NCBI GenBank assembly: GCA_041661965.1
Contig: JBAZTH010000002.1
Coordinates: 62,001 to 126,000, forward strand
Source: Candidatus Margulisiibacteriota bacterium
GTDB taxonomy: Bacteria; Margulisbacteria; WOR-1; O2-12-FULL-45-9; XYB2-FULL-48-7
Direction of reading: 5' to 3'
DNA: 64,000 bases
The position numbers were made by a program, and so were the translations under genes. Positions 1-8,294 of this stretch are shown piece by piece (position 1 is the stretch's first letter; each line of letters begins with the position of its first letter). The notes beneath the pieces are model-generated. The model did not search any database and was not told the origin of the DNA. It worked only from the letters and a program-made list of their open reading frames with translations.

Positions 1-842
1 GCATCGATCAATTTGTCGGCCGGGATTTTGGCTCCGGCGACGCGGCGGTTCGATTGGGTCAAATACTCCATGGCAAAGTGGATCCCGCCCAGTTCGCGTC
101 CTTCGATCTTCAGGTCGCGCGGCTGGCGGGAACCGCCGGCCAGGACGACCGCGTCATACTCTTTCAGTTTTTCGACCGACAGGTCAACGCCGACGTTAAC
201 GCCGATCTTGAAAGTAATCCCTTCCTGTTCCCAAATACCAAGCCGGCGATCGAGGAGCTTCTTTTCCAGTTTGAAATCAGGAATACCAAAACGCATGATC
301 CCACCGACCTGTTCGTCCCGCTCAAATACGGTCACGGTATGCCCGGCTTGATTGAGTTGGGCGGCGCAGGCCAGCCCGGACGGGCCGGAACCGACCACCG
401 CGACCTTTTTACCAGTCCGGCTGCAGGGAGGATTAGGTTTAATATCGCCCTCACGGAAAGCGTGTTCAATGATCCCGAGTTCGTTTTCCCTGACCGTGAC
501 CGGATCGTCATTGATCCCCAGAACGCAAGCGTATTCGCACAAGGCCGGACAGACCCGGCCGGTGATCTCGGGGAGATTATTGGTCGCGTTCAGCATCGTC
601 GCCGCCTTTGCCCAATGGCCGCGGGCCATCAAGTCGTTCCACTCGGGGATGAGGTTACCCAAAGGACAACCCCAGTGGCAGAAAGGAGTTCCGCAATCCA
701 TACAGCGGACCGCTTGATCCTCGGCTTGGGCATCGCCGCGAAGATTAAAAACGAGGTCGTAATCTTGCACCCGTTCGCAAACCGGCCGGTAAGCGGTCTT
801 ATCCCGCTTTACTTTCAAGAAGCCTTTTGGATCTTTAGCCAT
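1..842 (-). CDS. gltD: Glutamate synthase small subunit (partial, 3' end beyond window start)
   Basis: N-terminal ~280 residues of the GltD beta subunit, which passes NADPH electrons through FAD and iron-sulfur clusters to GltB for glutamate formation from glutamine and 2-oxoglutarate. Translating the minus strand gives the cluster-binding motif CMDCGTPFCHWGCPLGN, a second group CPALCEYACV, then the FAD dinucleotide fold VVGSGPSGLACA. The ATG at 842 overlaps the gltB stop by 8 bp, so the two are translationally coupled as in a normal gltBD operon. The NADPH-binding half lies outside the window. A long plus-strand reading frame over the same bases is an antisense shadow. Confidence 0.95.
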   Translation of the reverse strand, partial: MAKDPKGFLKVKRDKTAYRPVCERVQDYDLVFNLRGDAQAEDQAVRCMDCGTPFCHWGCPLGNLIPEWNDLMARGHWAKAATMLNATNNLPEITGRVCPALCEYACVLGINDDPVTVRENELGIIEHAFREGDIKPNPPCSRTGKKVAVVGSGPSGLACAAQLNQAGHTVTVFERDEQVGGIMRFGIPDFKLEKKLLDRRLGIWEQEGITFKIGVNVGVDLSVEKLKEYDAVVLAGGSRQPRDLKIEGRELGGIHFAMEYLTQSNRRVAGAKIPADKLID

Positions 843-3800
843 CGGCAACCTCCGTCAAGTCAAGCTTCTCTTCCAGCTTTTTCTCTTCCAATATCCGCTT
901 GTATTCCAGCGGCATCACTTTCACAAACTTCTTGATCTCGAAATTTTCAAGGACCGCGGCCCCTTTTTTGCTTTTGGTATACCTAACATGATTAGACAAC
1001 AAGGTTTTGATCATTTTCAGGTCATCCTGATCGGGCGTTTGCAGTTCGATCATTTCAAAATTACATTTATCTTTGAAATCACCGGCCTCATCATAGACAT
1101 AAGCGATCCCGCCCGACATCCCGGCCCCAAAATTACGACCGGTCCGGCCTAAAATAACGACCCGGCCGCCTGTCATGTATTCGCAACCATGGTCCCCCAC
1201 CCCTTCAACCACCCCATAGAGCCCGGAATTGCGGATACAGAAACGCTCGCCCGCCATTCCGCGAATATAAGCCTCGCCGGAGATCGCGCCGTAAAAAGTC
1301 GTATTGCCGATTAAACTGTTTTGATCGGCTTTATAGGTCGCTTTAGAGTCCGGATAGATAATGATCTTGCCGCCCGAGATCCCTTTTCCAACGTAATCGT
1401 TGGCCAAGCCTTCCAGTTCAAAGGTTATCCCCTTGGCCAGCCAGGCGCCAAAGCTCTGTCCGGCAACCCCGTTAAACTTAACCTTGATCGTCTCTTCTTT
1501 CAACCCTTCTTCCCCGTAACGTTTGCAAAGCTCACCGGAGAGCATCGCGCCGGTCGTCCGGTTGACGTTACGGATCTCCTGCTCGATCAGAACTTCCTGC
1601 CGTTTTTCCAGCGCCGGCTTGGCTAACTTGATCAACTCGCGATCAAGGACCTTATCGACGCCATGGTCCTGAGCAATAACTGAGCGGGTTTTCACGTTTG
1701 CGGGAACTTCCGGACGATAGAGGATCTTGGAATAATCGATCTTGCTTGCTTTCCAAGGAACGATGCTCTGATTGACTTCCAGAAGATCGGTTCGCCCGAT
1801 CATTTCATCGACCGTTCTAACCCCAAGCTGGGCCATGATCTCCCGCAACTCTCTGGCAATAAAATTAAAGTAAGTGACAACATATTCCGGCTTGCCGCGG
1901 AAACGCTTTTCCAATAATTCATCCTGGGTCGCGACCCCCAGAGAACAGTTGTTCAGGTGGCAATGACGAAGCATTACGCACCCCATAACAATCAGGGGGG
2001 AAGTACAAAAGCCGTACTCTTCGGCCCCCAGAAGGGCGGCGATCGCCACATCCCGGCCGGTCCGCATCTGGCCGTCGGTCTGCAACCGGACCCGGCTCCG
2101 CAGGTCGTTGAGCACCAGGGTCTGGTGGGTTTCGGAAAGCCCAAGCTCCCAGGGCAAGCCGGCGTGTTTAATGGAGCTGATCGGCGAAGCACCGGTTCCG
2201 CCGTCACCGCCGGAGATCAGGATCATGTCGGCGTGTCCTTTGGCGACGCCAGCCGCGACGGTCCCAACCCCGACCTCGGAAACTAGCTTAACGCTGATCC
2301 GGGCGGCCGGATTGGTATTTTTAAGATCGAAGATCAGTTGGGCCAGGTCTTCGATCGAGTAAATATCGTGATGCGGCGGCGGCGAGATCAAAGTCACGCC
2401 GGGAGTGGTGTAGCGGGTCTTGGCGATGATCGCGCTGACCTTATGGCCGGGGAGTTGTCCCCCTTCGCCAGGCTTCGCTCCCTGGGAGATCTTGATCTGG
2501 ATCTCGTCGGCATTGACCAAATAATTGGTAGTCACGCCAAAACGGCCGGAAGCGACCTGTTTGATGGCACTCCGTTTGGAATCGCCGTTCGGCAAGGGAG
2601 TAAATCTGGCCGGGTCTTCTCCCCCTTCGCCGGTGTTGGAGCGGCCGCCGAGCCGGTTCATGGCGATCGCCAGCGATTCGTGGGCCCCCCGGCTGATCGA
2701 ACCAAAGCTCATCGCCCCGGTCGCCAGGCGTTTGAAGATCTGTTCGATCGGTTCAATTTGTTCGATAGGGATAGGGTTTGTTTTTTTGAATTTTAAAAGA
2801 CCGCGCAAGGTCGTCGGCTGCTTCGTTTGGTCATTGATCAGCGCGGCAAATTCTTTAAAGCGGTCGTAATCTTCTTTGCGAACCGATTCCTGAAGAGCCG
2901 CGATGCTGTCGGGGTTCCAAAGATGGAACTCACCGTCTTTTTTCCATTGATAAAGGCCGCCGGAAATCAAGTGAGGGAGATTTACCCCACTCTTTGGATA
3001 ACCCTGGCGGTGCCGCAAACTGGCCTCTTTGGCGATCTCGTCAAAGCCGACCCCGCCGATCCGCGACGGCGTCCCGGCAAAGCATTTCTCGATCACTTCC
3101 GGACCAACCCCCAGAGCTTCGAAGATCTGGGCCCCGCGGTAACTTTGCAGGGTCGAGATCCCCATCTTGGAAAGGATTTTGAGAATGCCAAGGTCAACCG
3201 CGTGACGGTAATTCTTGACCGCTTTGGCGTGGTCAAGGACCAATTCTTTTTCCGCAATCAGCAGGTCAAGAGCCTCGTAAGCCAGGTACGGGTTGATGCT
3301 GTCGGCCCCATAACCAAAAAGAAGGGCGAAATGATGAACTTCCCGCGGCTCGGCGCTCTCGACAATGATCCCGAGCTGCGAACGAAGGGTCTGACGGACC
3401 AAATGGTGGTGGACCGCGCCGGTCGCCAAAAGAGCCGGGATAGCGGCTTTATCTTCATCCACGCCGCGGTCGCTTAAGATGATAAATGAATATCCTTCGT
3501 CGATCGCTTTGACCGCTTCCGCGCAAATGGCATCAAGTCTCTGGCGAAAAGCCAGGTCTCCCGATTTAAAGAGGATCGAGATCGTCTTGGTTTTGAACCC
3601 CTTCTCTTTGATCGCCCGGATCTTCTCCAGATCGTCATTGGCCAGGATCGGTTCCTTAATATAAAGCCGATGGGCATGTTCCGGGGTCTCGGCCAACAGG
3701 TTTTTTTGCGGTCCGACGAAACTATCGAGGCTCATAACCAGTTCTTCACGGATGAAGTCGACCGCCGGGTTGGTCACCTGGGCAAACAACTGCTTAAAAT

Positions 3801-5331
3801 AAGTGTAGAGCATTTGCGGATTATTGGAAAGAACCGCGTGCGGCGCGTCGTTCCCCATCGAGCCGATCGGCTCCTTGCCCGTTTCCGCCATCGGTTTAAT
3901 AATGACCTTCAAATCTTCGCGGGAATAGCCAAACGCTTTCAGGTTGGTCAGCAGGTCGGGCGTTTTTTCGCCTTTACCGCCAGCCGGCAATTGGGTTAGG
4001 TCGACCAAATTATCGGCAACCCATTTGGAATAAGGCTGTTGAGCGGCAATGTTTCTCTTAACTTCTTCGTCATGCAGGATCTTCCCCTCTTCAGTATCGA
4101 TGTAGAAGATCTTTCCTGGCTCAAGACGGCCGGAAACCTCGATCTTGGCGGGAGGGATGTCAAGGACGCCAACCTCGGAGGCCAGGGCGACGATCCCGTC
4201 GGTAGTCAAGATGTAGCGGGCCGGGCGTAAGCCGTTCCGGTCAAGGGCAGCGGCGATCCTGGTCCCATCGGTCACCGCCATCGCCGCCGGTCCGTCCCAC
4301 GGTTCCATGAAGGCGGCGTGATACCGATAGAACTCCTTGAGCTCCGGCGCCATCTGGCGATGTTGTTCCCAGGCGCCGGGGATCATCATCATCATGACAT
4401 GGGGAAGCGAGCGGCCGGAAAGGAGGAGCAATTCAAAAACATTGTCAAAAATCGCGGAGTCGCTCCCTCCCTGGACGATCACCGGCAGGATTTTTTTCAG
4501 ATCGTCGCCAAGCAGGGGGCTGGCCAGCAGGCTTTCTTTGGCCGCCATCCAGTTAATGTTGCCGCGCAGGGTATTGATCTCCCCGTTATGGGCCAGAAAG
4601 CGGAACGGCTGGGCCAGGTCCCAAGTTGGGAAGGTATTGGTACTGTACCGGGAATGGACCAGGGCAATGGCGCTCTCGATCCGCTTGTCGCGCAGATCGG
4701 GAAAGAATTGATCAACCTGCTCCGGCATCAATAAACCTTTGTAAACAAAGGTCCGGCCGGAAAGGCTCGGGATATAAAAGAAAGAACGCTGCTTTAAGTT
4801 CGAGGCTCGGACCGCGTTTTCGATCCTTTTTCTAATGACAAAAAGTTTTAGTTCAAAAGCCGGCTGATCGCCCTGGCCCTTTTTAACGAAAACCTGTTCG
4901 ATAACCGGTTCGGTCTCCTTGGCGGTATGGCCGATGTCGGTGTTGTCGACCGGGACTTCGCGCCAGCCAAGCAGTTCCAGCCCTTCTTCAGCAATGATCG
5001 CAGCAAACTTCTCTTTGCAAAAAGCCCGTTCTTTAGCTTCAGTAGGCAAAAAAACCAGGCCGGTTCCGTAATCACCAGCCGGCGGAAGCCTAAAAGAAGC
5101 AATGGCGGAAAAAAAAGCGTGAGGCAGCTGGATCAGGATCCCCGCCCCATCTCCAGTTTTAGGATCGGCGCCGGTCGCCCCGCGATGGGAGAGCCGCCGC
5201 AAGATCTCTAATCCCTGCAGGACGATCTTATTGGATTTTTTTCCCTTAATATCGCAGAGAAAACCAACCCCGCAACTGTCATGTTCATAGGCCGGATCGT
5301 ATAAGCCCTGTTTTTTCGGAAATGCGTTCAA
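835..5331 (-). CDS. gltB: Glutamate synthase large subunit
   Basis: 1498 residues, full length for bacterial GltB. Order: class II glutamine amidotransferase domain from about residue 20 to 430, whose nucleophile is Cys20 in HDSCGVGF after a short propeptide; central domain; FMN-binding synthase domain (about 830-1190) with the 3Fe-4S ligands in CVMLRHCHLNNCSLGV near residues 1116-1127; C-terminal GXGXG beta-helix with GKGISGGKIIIYP. It makes two glutamates from glutamine and 2-oxoglutarate. The start is TTG at 5331, preceded by a GGAAG-type ribosome site; no ATG lies upstream of the essential Cys. Forms an operon with gltD. Unlike glnN and the amt operons nearby, its upstream region has an extended -10 element and no sigma-54 motif. 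Confidence 0.97.
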   Translation of the reverse strand: MNAFPKKQGLYDPAYEHDSCGVGFLCDIKGKKSNKIVLQGLEILRRLSHRGATGADPKTGDGAGILIQLPHAFFSAIASFRLPPAGDYGTGLVFLPTEAKERAFCKEKFAAIIAEEGLELLGWREVPVDNTDIGHTAKETEPVIEQVFVKKGQGDQPAFELKLFVIRKRIENAVRASNLKQRSFFYIPSLSGRTFVYKGLLMPEQVDQFFPDLRDKRIESAIALVHSRYSTNTFPTWDLAQPFRFLAHNGEINTLRGNINWMAAKESLLASPLLGDDLKKILPVIVQGGSDSAIFDNVFELLLLSGRSLPHVMMMMIPGAWEQHRQMAPELKEFYRYHAAFMEPWDGPAAMAVTDGTRIAAALDRNGLRPARYILTTDGIVALASEVGVLDIPPAKIEVSGRLEPGKIFYIDTEEGKILHDEEVKRNIAAQQPYSKWVADNLVDLTQLPAGGKGEKTPDLLTNLKAFGYSREDLKVIIKPMAETGKEPIGSMGNDAPHAVLSNNPQMLYTYFKQLFAQVTNPAVDFIREELVMSLDSFVGPQKNLLAETPEHAHRLYIKEPILANDDLEKIRAIKEKGFKTKTISILFKSGDLAFRQRLDAICAEAVKAIDEGYSFIILSDRGVDEDKAAIPALLATGAVHHHLVRQTLRSQLGIIVESAEPREVHHFALLFGYGADSINPYLAYEALDLLIAEKELVLDHAKAVKNYRHAVDLGILKILSKMGISTLQSYRGAQIFEALGVGPEVIEKCFAGTPSRIGGVGFDEIAKEASLRHRQGYPKSGVNLPHLISGGLYQWKKDGEFHLWNPDSIAALQESVRKEDYDRFKEFAALINDQTKQPTTLRGLLKFKKTNPIPIEQIEPIEQIFKRLATGAMSFGSISRGAHESLAIAMNRLGGRSNTGEGGEDPARFTPLPNGDSKRSAIKQVASGRFGVTTNYLVNADEIQIKISQGAKPGEGGQLPGHKVSAIIAKTRYTTPGVTLISPPPHHDIYSIEDLAQLIFDLKNTNPAARISVKLVSEVGVGTVAAGVAKGHADMILISGGDGGTGASPISSIKHAGLPWELGLSETHQTLVLNDLRSRVRLQTDGQMRTGRDVAIAALLGAEEYGFCTSPLIVMGCVMLRHCHLNNCSLGVATQDELLEKRFRGKPEYVVTYFNFIARELREIMAQLGVRTVDEMIGRTDLLEVNQSIVPWKASKIDYSKILYRPEVPANVKTRSVIAQDHGVDKVLDRELIKLAKPALEKRQEVLIEQEIRNVNRTTGAMLSGELCKRYGEEGLKEETIKVKFNGVAGQSFGAWLAKGITFELEGLANDYVGKGISGGKIIIYPDSKATYKADQNSLIGNTTFYGAISGEAYIRGMAGERFCIRNSGLYGVVEGVGDHGCEYMTGGRVVILGRTGRNFGAGMSGGIAYVYDEAGDFKDKCNFEMIELQTPDQDDLKMIKTLLSNHVRYTKSKKGAAVLENFEIKKFVKVMPLEYKRILEEKKLEEKLDLTEVADG

Positions 5332-5372
5332 CTTTTTCTTCCTTCTTACCCACCAACAAAAATTGATTTTTT

Positions 5373-5381
5373 ATTATATCA
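5373..5381 (-). promoter_or_regulatory. Extended -10 promoter element for gltBD
   Basis: On the minus strand the bases read TGATATAAT, an extended -10 of the housekeeping sigma factor, about 42 nt before the TTG start of gltB. No good -35 is visible, which fits extended -10 promoters. Neither the CTACA-N4-TGTAG operator nor a -24/-12 element is seen here. Confidence 0.5.
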
Positions 5382-5431
5382 TAGATGAAAAGGCCCAGAC
5401 AACGTAAAATCACAGCGGGGAGGCGCCGCGG

Positions 5432-5641
5432 CTATGTGTTTATTCCCAAACGCTTTATTTTGGCCCGAAGTGTGTTCCGATTGATACCCAATATATTTGC
5501 AGCCTTAAGCTGGTTGCCTCCGGTCATGTCCAATACGCGGCTGATCAGCGGGCGTTCCAGCTTATCGAGCAGCATCCGGTACACCTTTCCATGATTATCA
5601 GTCAAATCGCTTATCTGCTCAATGTCATTTTCAATCGTCAT
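5432..5641 (-). CDS. Small Fis-type HTH protein
   Basis: 69 residues. The C-terminal ~40 residues (LISRVLDMTGGNQLKAANIL, then GINRNTLRAKIKRLGI) are a textbook Fis/NtrC-family helix-turn-helix; the N-terminal ~28 residues are an acidic helix. It resembles a free-standing Fis protein or the detached DNA-binding tail of a sigma-54 activator. Start is ATG at 5641, 38 bp after the glnN stop and on the same strand, so it is probably cotranscribed with glnN and may modulate the nitrogen region. It has no receiver or AAA+ domain. Fis is otherwise best known in Proteobacteria, so this stand-alone copy is unusual if the Terrabacteria placement holds. Confidence 0.8.
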   Translation of the reverse strand: MTIENDIEQISDLTDNHGKVYRMLLDKLERPLISRVLDMTGGNQLKAANILGINRNTLRAKIKRLGINT

Positions 5642-5679
5642 TTGATTAATTTCGACTCGGCAACTACGAACCTCTCAAT

Positions 5680-7776
5680 TTATAAGATCGTCAGCAGTTC
5701 CTGATACTTAGCCATCGGCCAATAAACATCAGCCACCAGCGTTTCCGCTTCATCGACACTGGCGCGCAGCTCGGCCAAGGCACTGGCTCCGTTCTTTGCG
5801 TAAAGTTTGGCTTTCTTTTCCAGGTTCTCTTCCTTTTCACAAAGTACGATCGCTTTTTCAAGGCCGGCGATTGCCGCTTTGATATCGCCATACAAGCCGG
5901 AGACAACCTTCAGGTCAGCCGCTATCGCGCCGGATTTGGAAGTCGCTTTGACCGCTTCACCCAGTGATTTGATCTGTTCCAGGACTGCCGGCAGGACCAG
6001 CGTCTTGGCAATGTTCAGCGCCGCTTTCAGCTCAACATCTTTAATCTTGATGTAGGTATCAAGCTTGATCTCCACCTTCGAGTGCAGTTCCCGCTTCGAC
6101 AGAACGCCATATTTTTCGAAGAGCTCAACGCACTCCTTATCCAGCATCAAATCAAGTGCGTCCGGCGTATCCTTGGCGTTTGGCAACCCGCGTTTGGCGG
6201 CTTCCTTATGCCAGGCTTCCGAGTAGTTATTCCCTTCGAAGCGAACCCGCTTAGTCTCCTTCAGGACGTCCTTCATGACCAGGATCGCGTTCCCCTTAAC
6301 GTTCCCGCCCTTCTTGGCCGAAAGCCGGCGAGATATCTCGTCGTAACCGTAAGAGACGAGCAAGTTGAGCAGGGTCCCCGCTTCGGAGCAGTTCTGCGAA
6401 GAACCGACCGCACGGAACTCGAATTTGTTCCCGGTAAAGGCAACCGGGGAGGTCCGGTTCCGGTCCGAGGTATCTTTGGCGACTTTCGGCAAGTTCTTCA
6501 CGCCAAGGTTGATGTTATCCAAACTCTTTTCGTTAACGCTGGTCCCAATCCCTTCGATTTCGTCCATAATACGGGCCAAGTATTCCCCGAGATAAACAGA
6601 CATGATCGCCGGCGGGGCTTCGTTCGCCCCTAAGCGGTGATCATTGCCGGCATCCGCCACTACAGCCCGGAGTAACCCGCCAAACTTATTGACACCAAGT
6701 AGGATCGCCCCCAGCGTCAGCAAGAAATTGATGTTTTTGATCGGCGAATCAGACGGTTCCAGGTAGTTGCTCCCGCTGTCATCGCCCAGCGACCAGTTAA
6801 AATGTTTACCGGATCCGTTGACGCCGGCAAACGGTTTTTCGTGCAGCAGCGCGACCAAGCCGTGCTTCTCCGCTACTTTCCGAATGATCTCCATCAACTG
6901 CAGGTTGTGGTCGACCGCCATATTCACTTCTTCGTACAGCGGGGCGACTTCAAACTGATTCGGTGAAACCTCGTTATGTCTGGTCTTCGAGGGAATTCCA
7001 CGGCGATAAAGTTCCATGTCGAAGTCTTCCATGAACATCATGACCTTGTCTTTGATCGCGCCGAAATAATGGTCTTCCAGCTGCTGACCCTTGGCCGGAG
7101 GGGCGCCAAACAAGGTCCGCCCGGCAACGCACAGATCGGGCCGGGTATCGTAGAGTTCTTTAGAGACCAGGAAATATTCCTGTTCCGGACCGCCATACAC
7201 CTTCATTTTCTTAACGCCGTCGTTTCCCAGCAGTTTCTGCAGCTTGATCGCGGAGTCGGTCAGCGCTTTCATGGAGCGGAGGAGTGGGGTCTTCAGGTCG
7301 AGGACCTCACCGGTCCAAGAGAGATAAACGGTCGGAATAACCAAAGTCTTGGTATCGCCGGCTTCGAGTAGGAAGGCCGGGCTGGTCGGATCCCAAGCGG
7401 TATAACCGCGCGCTTCAAAGGTCGAGCGAATGCCGCCAGAAGGAAAACTCGAAGCATCCGGCTCGGACTGGATCAACTGCTTGGCGCTAAAGCGTTCGAT
7501 CATTTCCCCATCGCTGCCGTAGCTAAGGAAAGCATCGTGCTTTTCGGCGGTGCCGCCGCGCTGCGGCTGGAACCAGTGAGTAAAGTGGGTCGCGCCATTT
7601 TCCATCGCCCACTCCTTCATCGCATGGGCGACATCACTGGCAATCGTCTCATCCAGAGGCTCCCCTCTTTCAACCGTAGCCAGTAATTTGGCGTAAATCT
7701 CCTTGCTAAGCCGGTCTTTCATCACTTTTTTGTTAAAAGTTAACTCGCCGAAAATCTGACTTGCCGTTTTTACCAT
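5680..7776 (-). CDS. glnN: Glutamine synthetase type III
   Basis: 698 residues, matching the long GSIII family rather than the ~470-residue GSI. It condenses ammonium and glutamate using ATP. GSIII signatures visible: an N-terminal block with FTHWFQPQRGGTAEKHDAF, the GPEQEYFLV glutamate/metal segment near residues 195-203, and NGSGKHFNWS near residue 320, followed by a long helical C-terminal region that type I enzymes lack. Start ATG at 7776 with an AAGGAG site. A sigma-54 promoter lies 67 nt upstream with palindromic upstream sites at about -88 and -118, so expression is probably induced under nitrogen limitation. The small Fis-like gene follows in the same direction. Confidence 0.96.
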   Translation of the reverse strand: MVKTASQIFGELTFNKKVMKDRLSKEIYAKLLATVERGEPLDETIASDVAHAMKEWAMENGATHFTHWFQPQRGGTAEKHDAFLSYGSDGEMIERFSAKQLIQSEPDASSFPSGGIRSTFEARGYTAWDPTSPAFLLEAGDTKTLVIPTVYLSWTGEVLDLKTPLLRSMKALTDSAIKLQKLLGNDGVKKMKVYGGPEQEYFLVSKELYDTRPDLCVAGRTLFGAPPAKGQQLEDHYFGAIKDKVMMFMEDFDMELYRRGIPSKTRHNEVSPNQFEVAPLYEEVNMAVDHNLQLMEIIRKVAEKHGLVALLHEKPFAGVNGSGKHFNWSLGDDSGSNYLEPSDSPIKNINFLLTLGAILLGVNKFGGLLRAVVADAGNDHRLGANEAPPAIMSVYLGEYLARIMDEIEGIGTSVNEKSLDNINLGVKNLPKVAKDTSDRNRTSPVAFTGNKFEFRAVGSSQNCSEAGTLLNLLVSYGYDEISRRLSAKKGGNVKGNAILVMKDVLKETKRVRFEGNNYSEAWHKEAAKRGLPNAKDTPDALDLMLDKECVELFEKYGVLSKRELHSKVEIKLDTYIKIKDVELKAALNIAKTLVLPAVLEQIKSLGEAVKATSKSGAIAADLKVVSGLYGDIKAAIAGLEKAIVLCEKEENLEKKAKLYAKNGASALAELRASVDEAETLVADVYWPMAKYQELLTIL

Positions 7777-7842
7777 TATTATCTACTCCTTTATTTAATG
7801 TCCGGTATTCCAAACATCATTGTATATTATGTGAATTTTTAT

Positions 7843-7858
7843 AGCAACTTTTTCGCCA
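7843..7858 (-). promoter_or_regulatory. Sigma-54 (-24/-12) promoter of glnN
   Basis: Minus strand reads TGGC-N7-TTGCT with exactly 10 bp between the invariant GG and GC, the strict sigma-54 geometry. Predicted start of transcription is near 7832, leaving a ~56 nt leader with an AAGGAG ribosome site. Palindromic upstream sites are at about -88 and -118, the usual range for an AAA+ activator. Confidence 0.8.
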
Positions 7859-7865
7859 AAACAAA

Positions 7866-7890
7866 ATTTGCCTATAAAACAGGCATTTTT
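7866..7890. terminator. Weak bidirectional stem-loop between glnB and glnN
   Basis: TGCCT and AGGCA form a short stem around a 7-nt A/T loop, flanked by A-rich and T-rich runs on either side. It lies downstream of glnB and upstream of the glnN promoter, so it could end the amtB-glnB transcript. The stem is only 5 bp, so this is tentative. Confidence 0.35.
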
Positions 7891-7912
7891 ATTTTTGAGG
7901 GGCAATTATTTT

Positions 7913-7926
7913 CGACATTTTTGTAT
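7913..7926. promoter_or_regulatory. Secondary activator site upstream of glnN
   Basis: CGACA-TTTT-TGTAT matches the CTACA-N4-TGTAG palindrome with two mismatches. Its centre is 30 bp (three helical turns) from the better site at 7943-7956 and about 88 bp upstream of the predicted glnN start of transcription. Confidence 0.45.
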
Positions 7927-7942
7927 TTAACCACTCTGTTTT

Positions 7943-7956
7943 CTACAATATTGTAT
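7943..7956. promoter_or_regulatory. Activator site (CTACA-N4-TGTAT) upstream of glnN
   Basis: CTACAATATTGTAT: inner 12 bp TACAATATTGTA is a perfect palindrome, identical to the core of the site in the activator's own promoter at 13715-13728. Its centre is about 118 bp upstream of the predicted sigma-54 start site of glnN. It overlaps the last base of the glnB stop codon. Confidence 0.7.
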
Positions 7957-8294
7957 CAGATTGCCGAGTGACCCCGCTCCCGGGTTCTAATTCTCACCAC
8001 TTCTTCAACCGGTGAAACAAAGATCTTGCCATCGCCAACTTTACCGGTTGAACAGATCGCCAAGATAACTTCTATTACCGTATCGACATCCTTGGCATTA
8101 ACCACTAATTCAACCTTAACCTTGGGAAGAAATTCAACCCGGTATTCGCCAACTCGCCACTCCAGGGTGACCCCTCGCTGGATCCCCCGCCCTTTGACTT
8201 CAGTAATCGTCATTCCGGAAAAACCCTTAGCGTCAAAAGCCTCCCGCAGTTCGTCCAGCTTCTCCGGTTTGATGATCGCTTCAATTTTTTTCAT
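7956..8294 (-). CDS. glnB: P-II nitrogen regulatory protein
   Basis: 112 residues, the canonical P-II length. MKKIEAIIKPEKLDELREA opens the ferredoxin-like fold. The T-loop region includes GRGIQRG and WRVGEYRVEFLPK with the tyrosine that is the usual uridylylation site. The C-terminus is RIRTRERGHSAI where paralogues normally have RTGE-KG-A, so the C-loop is slightly divergent. Its ATG shares bases with the stop of the upstream amtB (TAATG), the standard amtB-glnK coupling. It is expected to sense ATP/ADP and 2-oxoglutarate and to gate the AmtB channel. Confidence 0.95.
   Translation of the reverse strand: MKKIEAIIKPEKLDELREAFDAKGFSGMTITEVKGRGIQRGVTLEWRVGEYRVEFLPKVKVELVVNAKDVDTVIEVILAICSTGKVGDGKIFVSPVEEVVRIRTRERGHSAI

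Noticed and set aside
54..935. A 293-codon plus-strand open frame at the left edge
   Set aside because: It is antisense to gltD and the gltB end, whose minus-strand translation shows unmistakable iron-sulfur and FAD motifs.
5332..5431. Sigma-54 promoter or activator palindrome upstream of gltB
   Set aside because: No GG-N10-GC element or CTACA-N4-TGTAG site was found; only an extended -10 is visible.
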